This document shows positions 57,519 through 64,000 of a DNA stretch of 64,000 nucleotides, piece after piece; positions within the stretch are counted from its first letter, which is position 1, and each line of letters starts with the position of its first letter. Made by a program: the position numbers and the translations under genes. Under the pieces are notes generated by a model, which worked only from the letters and a program-made list of their open reading frames with translations, was not told the DNA's origin and did no database searches. This stretch comes from Actinomycetes bacterium (GTDB lineage Bacteria; Actinomycetota; Thermoleophilia; BMS3ABIN01): the NCBI GenBank assembly GCA_021791195.1, contig JAJYXB010000004.1, forward strand, positions 62,001 through 126,000. Direction: 5' to 3'.

Positions 57519-59258
57519 GTAATCCAGCCACGCCGTCAGGCCCAGCAGTATGAAGAACATGAACGAAACTCCCGTCTCCCACAGGAAATAATCCAGTAGC
57601 CCGTGACCGATATATGCCATCAGGGCGATGATCAGGGCCACAGCCAGCCCGCGGCTGGTGGTGTCCAGGCGTTTCTCGCGCACCAGACGCAACTGCACCC
57701 AAAGAGCTGATCCCAGCAGGAACAGCATCGCCAGCAGGCCGACGACGCCGGTGTTGGCCAAGGCCTCGAAAAAGATGTCATGCGTGCGAATGCGACTGTC
57801 CGGAGCGACTCCGATATAAGGAGCGTAGTTCAGCCGAAACTGGTCCGGGCCGATGCCAAGCACCGGATGGCTGCGCCAGATCTTGATCGCCGCCCGCCAG
57901 AGCTCGCTGCGGCTGGTGAAATCCTGGTCCGGGGACGCCATGTCAAACTTGCTGGCCGGAGCGCTGGAGACAAACCGCTGGCCCGAAGTGGCCGAGAACT
58001 GCACCGGCACCTGCAGCCCCGGCACCCCCGCGGCGGAGAACCAGGTGTTGCGCAGATGCACCAGATCGAAATCCACGATGTACTGCCCCGGCTTCGCCGG
58101 CGCCTGAAAATTCACATCGATGTTCACGGTGCCGCCCGTCGGCACTCTGTGAGGTAAAGGCGTGGTGGTGAAAGGCACTTGCTCCTCCTGGCCGCCGGGA
58201 TAATCCAGCCAGCGGTAGCAGACGTCGACTTCGTCATCTTCTCCCCGCGTCCCCCAGGTCATGCTGCCCGTATTGCGGATGTGAAGCCGCGCCGAATTCT
58301 GCTGTCCCAGCTTCAGCGTCGCGGGGAAATCGACCACGGAATAGACAGCGCCATAATGATTGTGTTGTTCCCTGATCCCCATCCGGGCCGCCATCTTGTT
58401 GCTCACCAGCGCCGAGCCCCCCAGCAACGCGGCAAAAATCAGAGCCGAAAGGCCCAGCATCACCCATACGCGGCGGCCGAGCCCGAAGATGGCCGCCAGC
58501 GCGGCGCCGATGAGCAGCGAGACCGGGGCCGCCACCATGCCGCTGCGGGTGAAAGTGAACATCTGCGTCGCCATGATCGCGGTCACCCCGGCGATGCTCG
58601 CCACCAGCCACCAGCGGCGACGGCCGGCAGTGGATGAGCGGCCTGTCAGCCAGAGGCCGAACATTAGCGCCAGCGGCATCGTCAGCTCCAGATACATCGA
58701 CAGGGAAGTCGGATAAGGCAGCGTCGAAGCCACGCGTACGTTGTAAAAAGCGCCGAAGGTGGTGATTTCCTCCTGGAAGGGCGTGAGCAGGAAATCCCAG
58801 CTGACGGGAATGACGAAATTCTGCAGCAGGCCAACGAGGGCGACGATCAAAACGGCCACGGTGACCGTCCCCGCGATCACCAGATCGGAGCGGAAGCGTC
58901 GTGGCAGCCGGGAAACGCCGAAATAAATCGCTGCCCCATAGAACATCCGCAGAGTGAACTTGAGCGCCGACACCTTGTCGGCGGCGGCCGTGGTGGATAT
59001 CAGATCGCTCAGGCAGAATAACGCTACCGCCAGGTCAAGCGAGCGGCGGCTGAAGAGGTTGCGCGCATTGCCCAGGCCCCAGATGAACACCGTGATGAAA
59101 AAGAGAACCGCCGCCAGCTTCGAAGTGGTGAGATTGAAGAAGCCAAAGTTGACCAGCGGTTGGCGAACCTCGAATGCAGCGAAGAACGTTACCAGACAGG
59201 CGCCGGCCAGAACCAGCTTTGCCCGCCACTCCATCGAATGCTGGTCAACTATTTGCAC
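57504..59258 (-). CDS. O-antigen ligase/polymerase family protein with inserted beta-sandwich (NBR1-Ig-like) segment
   Basis: Multi-pass; HPVLGIGPDQFRLNYAPYIGVAPDSRIRTHDIFFEALANTGVVGLLAMLFLL; insertion SARLHIRNTGSMTWGTRGEDDEVDVCYRWLDY... Confidence 0.88.
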   Translation of the reverse strand: MQIVDQHSMEWRAKLVLAGACLVTFFAAFEVRQPLVNFGFFNLTTSKLAAVLFFITVFIWGLGNARNLFSRRSLDLAVALFCLSDLISTTAAADKVSALKFTLRMFYGAAIYFGVSRLPRRFRSDLVIAGTVTVAVLIVALVGLLQNFVIPVSWDFLLTPFQEEITTFGAFYNVRVASTLPYPTSLSMYLELTMPLALMFGLWLTGRSSTAGRRRWWLVASIAGVTAIMATQMFTFTRSGMVAAPVSLLIGAALAAIFGLGRRVWVMLGLSALIFAALLGGSALVSNKMAARMGIREQHNHYGAVYSVVDFPATLKLGQQNSARLHIRNTGSMTWGTRGEDDEVDVCYRWLDYPGGQEEQVPFTTTPLPHRVPTGGTVNIDVNFQAPAKPGQYIVDFDLVHLRNTWFSAAGVPGLQVPVQFSATSGQRFVSSAPASKFDMASPDQDFTSRSELWRAAIKIWRSHPVLGIGPDQFRLNYAPYIGVAPDSRIRTHDIFFEALANTGVVGLLAMLFLLGSALWVQLRLVREKRLDTTSRGLAVALIIALMAYIGHGLLDYFLWETGVSFMFFILLGLTAWLDYRDVP

Positions 59259-60366
59259 GAGCGGCCTGGCGGAGGATGTCCAGAGTCTTGCCGGCGGCGA
59301 TCTTCCAGCTGAACTGGGCAGCCCGTTCCAGGCCTTTGGCTCTCAGCGATGCCGCCAGCTCTGGCTCGCTCAGCACCCGCTTCATGGCTCCGGCCAGATC
59401 GTCGACGTCGAGCGGATCGACGTACAGGCCGGCGTCGCCCACGACTTCCGGCAGCGACGACCCCTGCGAAACGATCACCGGCGTGCCGGAAGCCATCGCC
59501 TCCAGCGGCGGCAGGCCGAAGCCTTCGTACAGCGAAGGATAGATCAGCGCCGACGCTCCCCGATAAAGCGCCGGCAGATACTCCTCGCGGACATAACCGG
59601 TGATCTTGACCTTGCCCAGCAGATCGCGGCGTTCGAGCTCATCGAAGATGGCCTGGGCCATCCAGCCGCGGCGGCCGGCTAACACCAGGTTGACGTCTGG
59701 CATGAAATTAGTGATTTTGTCGAAACTCTTGATCAGCAGATTGAGATTCTTGCGGGGCTCCAGCGTACCCACGAACAGCAGATAGGGTTTCCGGATGCCG
59801 TAATGGCCAAGCGCTTCGGCATCGGATCCATCCTTTTCCGGGCTGAAGCCCGCGGACACGCCTTCGTGGATAACCTCGACCTTGCCGTTGCTGATGTTCA
59901 TCAGCCGCAACAGATCGAGCTTGGTGTTGTTGGAGACGGCGATGATGCGCCAGCTGCGCCGGACCGAGACCGGCACCAGGCTGCGCGTCCAGACGACATT
60001 GCGCAACGAATGCGTCCGCGGGAAAAGTTTGAAGGAGAGATCGTGGATCGTCAGCACCATCGGACACGGCGACGCCACCGCAAGGACGAAATTGGTGAAG
60101 AAACAGACATCGATCCCGTGCTGCTTCAGCAGCAACGGCAGCAGCAGCTGCCGCCAGGGCTCCTGATATCGGAAACGGCTGCGCACCACGGTTACCTGCG
60201 GGTTCGAGATAATTTCATTCTCAAAACCGGTTTCGCGGTTGCTGAAAAGGTAGAGTTGTTCGGACGGCTCAAGGAGACCGATCATCTCCTTGAGCACGTT
60301 GTATGTGTACCAGTCCACGCCGCTCTTGGTGGACTGGATTACCGATAGGTCTACTCCGATGCGCAT
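59245..60366 (-). CDS. Family 4 glycosyltransferase
   Basis: [70 protein letters not shown]. Confidence 0.95.
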   Translation of the reverse strand: MRIGVDLSVIQSTKSGVDWYTYNVLKEMIGLLEPSEQLYLFSNRETGFENEIISNPQVTVVRSRFRYQEPWRQLLLPLLLKQHGIDVCFFTNFVLAVASPCPMVLTIHDLSFKLFPRTHSLRNVVWTRSLVPVSVRRSWRIIAVSNNTKLDLLRLMNISNGKVEVIHEGVSAGFSPEKDGSDAEALGHYGIRKPYLLFVGTLEPRKNLNLLIKSFDKITNFMPDVNLVLAGRRGWMAQAIFDELERRDLLGKVKITGYVREEYLPALYRGASALIYPSLYEGFGLPPLEAMASGTPVIVSQGSSLPEVVGDAGLYVDPLDVDDLAGAMKRVLSEPELAASLRAKGLERAAQFSWKIAAGKTLDILRQAARANS

Positions 60367-60432
60367 GTCAGAATGGATTTCCCAATGACGGACACCCCGG
60401 CAAATGGCTGCCGTGGCGTCCCGATTTTCCTG

Positions 60433-60461
60433 AAAAATTGCGTCCCGCCCGATAGCGGGAC
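60433..60461 (-). terminator. Possible intrinsic terminator downstream of the LCP gene
   Basis: Minus-strand GTCCCGC-TATCGG-GCGGGAC followed by GCAATTTTTC, in the gap between the LCP and GT4 genes. Confidence 0.4.
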
Positions 60462-60564
60462 CGCATCATAAGTATTCTAACTGCCCCATGCGGCGAAAGC
60501 CAACAGGGCGGCCGTCCCGGCAGAACCGGCCGTCGCGGCCTCGAACTGCTGCCGGAATGCGGCA

Positions 60565-61794
60565 TCAGCGGGAACCGCCCGCAGCCAGGAAATCGTTGAT
60601 CGTCTTCTGGCTGGCGCTTTTGTCAAGCACGACATAATCGACGCCACCGATGTACTCCGGCGCGCCTGTCAGCACAAACTTCTGGTTGCGGTCCGACGGC
60701 GTCCTGAATTTCGTCCAGGCGAGCCTGAGCAGATCGTTGGTCGACATGTCGGTGACCAGGTTGCCGATGATATCGGGGGCGATCAGGGGCATTTTGACAG
60801 CATTCATTGGACTTGACATCTTCTGCTGGAGCGCCTGCATGAACTGCTGCTGCCGCGCCATGCGGTGAAAATCGTCGTCGGAATAGCGGACGCGCACGTA
60901 GATAAGGGCGCGGTCGCCGTCCATGTGCTGGGGACCCGCGTCGAAATGGACCTGCGTCCACTTAAGACCCTGGGGATACTGCGAGTCGATCGTGTTGGGC
61001 ACATTGATGTCAACGCCGCCCAGAGCGTTGACGATCGCCGGAAAGCCGTCGAACTGCAACTCGACGTAATGGTTGATGGGTAGGCCGGTCAGCTGTTCCA
61101 CAGCCTTGATCTCGAGCGCCGGTCCACCGTAGGAGTAGCCCGCGTTGATCTTGCTCTGGCCGTAGCCGGGCAGGTCGACGAGCGTATCGCGCGGAATGGA
61201 CAGCTGCGAGATCGCTTTGCGGCCGCGGTCGACCCGCACCACCAGCAGAGTGTCGGCGCGGGCGCTTTCGCCCGGACGTTTGTCGCTGCCCATGAAGAGG
61301 ATATTCTCCGGGCCGCCGGTAGCGGGCTTGAGCACCTGGCGGACGTCGGCCGGCACCTTGGCATTGCTGTCGCCGACGGCCCGGTTGATCCGCCAGTAAG
61401 AGATACCCGCGGCCACCAGCAGCAATAACAGCAGCATCAGCAGCGTCACGCCGATCCGCTTGCCCCAGCCCCAGCGGCGGCGCTTGCCCGGCGGCGCTGC
61501 TCCAGCACCGCCGCTCCCCCCCGTTCCCCGGCCGGGGCTGCCCGGCCTGAACTCAGGGACAGGTTCGGAACTGTCCCTCAGCGGCCGGCCCTTCTTCGGA
61601 CGTAACCGTGAACTGGTGTACTTGGTGTAAGGTTTGGGCGGCTTTTGCTCGTCGTTCAAAATCAGTGACTCTGGCTGGTCGGGGACGCAGGCCCGGATCT
61701 TGCCGGAATGGCGCGATGGCGCCTTCCGGAATAATCCGCTGTGCGTAGTCTGGCAGGAAAATGCCGCAGCCGCAAGGAAAATCAGCACCGGCAC
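60565..61794 (-). CDS. LytR-CpsA-Psr (LCP) family cell-wall glycopolymer ligase
   Basis: GSDKRPGESARADTLLVVRVDRGRKAISQLSIPRDTLVDLPGYGQSKINAGYSYGGPALEIKAVEQLTGLPINHYVELQFDGF...YVRVRYSDDDFHRMARQQ. TTG 61659 is an alternative start. Confidence 0.95.
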   Translation of the reverse strand: MPVLIFLAAAAFSCQTTHSGLFRKAPSRHSGKIRACVPDQPESLILNDEQKPPKPYTKYTSSRLRPKKGRPLRDSSEPVPEFRPGSPGRGTGGSGGAGAAPPGKRRRWGWGKRIGVTLLMLLLLLLVAAGISYWRINRAVGDSNAKVPADVRQVLKPATGGPENILFMGSDKRPGESARADTLLVVRVDRGRKAISQLSIPRDTLVDLPGYGQSKINAGYSYGGPALEIKAVEQLTGLPINHYVELQFDGFPAIVNALGGVDINVPNTIDSQYPQGLKWTQVHFDAGPQHMDGDRALIYVRVRYSDDDFHRMARQQQFMQALQQKMSSPMNAVKMPLIAPDIIGNLVTDMSTNDLLRLAWTKFRTPSDRNQKFVLTGAPEYIGGVDYVVLDKSASQKTINDFLAAGGSR

Positions 61795-61822
61795 GGTGGC
61801 GGCCCGCAGCCGCCAGCCGCTC

Positions 61823-62359
61823 TTAAGGGTGCAGCAGGTTCAGCTGGAAAACAAGATGGTAAACCACCACGGCGCCGTAGAATCCGGTCAGCGCCATCAT
61901 GCCACGGCGGGCAAGCGGCAGGTGCCAGTAACCCCACAGGACGAGCACGCCCGCGGCCACCAGCAGCGTTTTCAACAGCATCCCCAGTGGCAGGCTGAAA
62001 TTGAAGAGTCCGGCCATGAGCGGATTGACCTCGACGACACCCTGCGACAGGGCTCGCGCCGTCAGCAGCGAATCCATCACGTTGAAGATGACCAGTGCCG
62101 CGGCCATCAGCAGCGGCGTGGCCGCCGTGCTCCGGCGGGGGGCAGCGGTGACGGTCCCCCTGCCCGCACCGGCGCCGGCAAGGCGCAGCGAGTAGGGTAC
62201 CCAGGCGTTCAGATGGCGCCGTTCGGCCGCGTTGCGCAGATAGCTGGCAGCCTGCCGGCGGCGGTCTGGCATCAGCAAGCCGCAGTGCTCGCACGTGGAG
62301 TCGCAGGCGAACCTCGCCTGTTTGTTTCCGGTACATACCAGCGCTGCAGCCACACACAC
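61823..62359 (-). CDS. Small membrane protein, DUF5658-like
   Basis: FNVMDSLLTARALSQGVVEVNPLMAGLFNFSLPLGMLLKTLLVAAGVLVLWGYWH with N-terminal Cys pairs (CDSTCEHC). Confidence 0.6.
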   Translation of the reverse strand: MCVAAALVCTGNKQARFACDSTCEHCGLLMPDRRRQAASYLRNAAERRHLNAWVPYSLRLAGAGAGRGTVTAAPRRSTAATPLLMAAALVIFNVMDSLLTARALSQGVVEVNPLMAGLFNFSLPLGMLLKTLLVAAGVLVLWGYWHLPLARRGMMALTGFYGAVVVYHLVFQLNLLHP

Positions 62360-62413
62360 TCCTCAGCTAAAAAACACGTTGTTACTTTGTACCACCGTCG
62401 GCGTTAAGTTTAT

Positions 62414-62430
62414 ATACCCTGTGGGGGTAT
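62414..62430. promoter_or_regulatory. CsoR-like operator palindrome
   Basis: ATACCC-TGTGG-GGGTAT in the divergent intergenic region upstream of the ROK gene; resembles the ATACCC...GGGTAT pattern of CsoR operators. Confidence 0.5.
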
Positions 62431-62485
62431 TATTTGGCCCGCCCGCATTGAAAAGGAGCCGTCATTCTATTAAACTCGCTGCGGT

Positions 62486-63457
62486 TTGGCATCCACGGCT
62501 TCCACCTCAAAAAAACTGGTCATCGCGGTCGATCTGGGCGGTACCAAAACCGCCGCCGGCCTGGTTAACGAGCGCCTCGAGGTGCTCGACTCCATCGAGA
62601 CAAAAACGGTCACCTCCAGCCAGCAGGCCCTGCTGGACAGCATCGTGGCGGCGGTACGCAAGCTGATGCAGCGCGCTCCCGCCCCGGTCGCCGGCGTCGG
62701 CTTCGGCATCCCCTCGATGATCGACCAGGTCCATGGCCGCGTCGTCATGTCCGTCAACGTGCCGCTGGCCGACTTTGATTTTGTGTCCTGCATGAAAGCG
62801 GAGCTGAAGCTGCCGGTCTTCATCGACAACGATGCCAACCTGGCGGCGCTTGCCGAGGTCCGCGCCGGCGCCGCCCGCGGTGTCCGCGAGGCGCTGATGA
62901 TCACCATCGGCACCGGCATCGGCGGCGGCGTCATCATCGGCGGCGAGGTCTACCGCGGCTCCACCGGCAGCGCCGCCGAGCTGGGACATATCGTCATCGA
63001 TGTCAATGGCCCGCCGTGCCAGGGGAATTGTCCCAATAACGGCTGTTTCGAGACGATGGCTTCGGGCACGGCGCTGAAGCGCTACGCCGGAGAGGCTGCC
63101 CGCGAAAAACCGCAGTCGGCGCTGGGAAAGGCAGCGACCCGCGGCGCGACGCTCGACGGCGCCCTGGTGTCGCAGCTTGCCGCCAAAGGGGACGCAGACG
63201 CCCGCGCCGTGCTCGACAGGATCGGTTTCTACGTCGGCGCCGGCATCACCGGCCTGATTAATGTTTTCAATCCGGAGGTCTTCGTGCTCGGTGGCGGCAT
63301 CATGCAGGCCGGAGACGCGATCCTGCGGCCCGCTATCGATTATCTCCACGCGCGGGGACTGAAGCCCAACCGCGACCTGGTCAGGGTCGTTCCGGCCAGC
63401 TTCGGCCCCGAGGCAGGCATGCTGGGGGCCGCCTGCATGGTCCTGGAGAACACTTAA
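62486..63457 (+). CDS. ROK family sugar kinase (glucokinase-like)
   Basis: VIAVDLGGTKTAAGLVNE, FIDNDANLAALAEVRAGAARG, GTGIGGGVIIGGEVYRGSTGSAAELGHIVIDVNGPPCQGNCPNNGCFETMASG; TTG start. Confidence 0.95.
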   Translation: MASTASTSKKLVIAVDLGGTKTAAGLVNERLEVLDSIETKTVTSSQQALLDSIVAAVRKLMQRAPAPVAGVGFGIPSMIDQVHGRVVMSVNVPLADFDFVSCMKAELKLPVFIDNDANLAALAEVRAGAARGVREALMITIGTGIGGGVIIGGEVYRGSTGSAAELGHIVIDVNGPPCQGNCPNNGCFETMASGTALKRYAGEAAREKPQSALGKAATRGATLDGALVSQLAAKGDADARAVLDRIGFYVGAGITGLINVFNPEVFVLGGGIMQAGDAILRPAIDYLHARGLKPNRDLVRVVPASFGPEAGMLGAACMVLENT

Positions 63458-63471
63458 AGAGAGGTCATATT

Positions 63472-64000
63472 ATGTCAAAAGTTTATTTTATATCAAGTCG
63501 AGCCGACAGCCGCGACCGCAGCCTCGACAAGTACAGGCGGCTGCTGAAAACCCTGGATCTGGGCCAGGTGGTTGACCAGGGCGACCTGGTGGCGATCAAG
63601 ACCAGTTTCGGTGAGCATGGCAATTTCACTTATTTGCGGCCGCAGTATGTGCGTGTGGTCGTCGACGAGGTGAAGCGGCTCGGCGGCCGGCCTTTCCTCA
63701 CGGACGCCAACACGCTTTACGCTGGCGGCCGCCACAATTCCCGCGACCACCTGATCACGGCGATGGAGAACGGCTTCGGCTATGAGGTCACCGGGGCCCC
63801 CATCGTCATTGCCGATGGCCTGGTCGGCCGCGACTACCGGTTGGTGCCGGTCCAGGGCGTCCATTTCCAGGAGGTCAAGGTGGCTTCAGTGCCGCTGGAC
63901 GCCGACGCCCTCATCTCGCTGGCGCACTTCAAGGGCCATATGGTCTGCGGCTTCGGCGGCACGATCAAGAACCTGGGGATGGGCTTCGGCGCCCGCCCCG
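63472..64000 (+). CDS. DUF362 domain-containing protein, truncated by the right window edge
   Basis: My own translation from ATG 63472: MSKVYFISSRADSRDRSLDKYRRLLKTLDLGQVVDQGDLVAIKTSFGEHGNFTYLRPQYVRVVVDEVKRLGGRPFLTDANTLYAGGRHNSRDHLITAMENGFGY...LISLAHFKGHMVCGFGGTIKNLGMGFGARP. Confidence 0.88.
   Translation, partial: MSKVYFISSRADSRDRSLDKYRRLLKTLDLGQVVDQGDLVAIKTSFGEHGNFTYLRPQYVRVVVDEVKRLGGRPFLTDANTLYAGGRHNSRDHLITAMENGFGYEVTGAPIVIADGLVGRDYRLVPVQGVHFQEVKVASVPLDADALISLAHFKGHMVCGFGGTIKNLGMGFGARP

Overview
High-GC bacterial chromosome segment (source organism not determined), almost entirely coding. It is a very large, mostly minus-strand cell-surface glycan / specialised-metabolism locus. The right end (about 50-62 kb) looks like a Wzx/Wzy-type wall glycopolymer block: polyprenyl-P sugar transferase, three GT4-like glycosyltransferases, a flippase, an O-antigen ligase/polymerase and an LCP ligase. 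The left end holds two more polymerase/ligase-like proteins and a GT-C enzyme. Between them (about 4.3-49.3 kb) lies a dense array of 13 radical SAM proteins: 10 with an N-terminal B12-binding-like domain and 3 SPASM-like. Interleaved are five zinc-ribbon class I SAM methyltransferases, two asparagine-synthetase-like enzymes, two [4Fe-4S] aldo/keto reductases, a DegT aminotransferase, two DPM1-like GT2s, an SMR/EamA small transporter pair, two flippases and several GT-C membrane enzymes. I consider this array the best candidate for an undescribed pathway. Main second-look items: (i) the radical SAM/methyltransferase array, with a six-member paralog clade sharing a C-terminal P-x-[ED]-W-x-L motif; (ii) an AsnB-like protein that has lost the N-terminal Cys nucleophile and other glutaminase residues while its neighbouring paralog keeps them; (iii) an AKR with a degenerate catalytic tetrad beside a canonical paralog; (iv) a REP-like palindromic repeat family (GGGACGTTCCTTAACTTTCTTAAC and a variant) placed precisely at gene ends, where it supplies stop codons; (v) a CsoR-like operator palindrome near the right end. 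All calls come from reading the sequence and the supplied translations. No database search was run.
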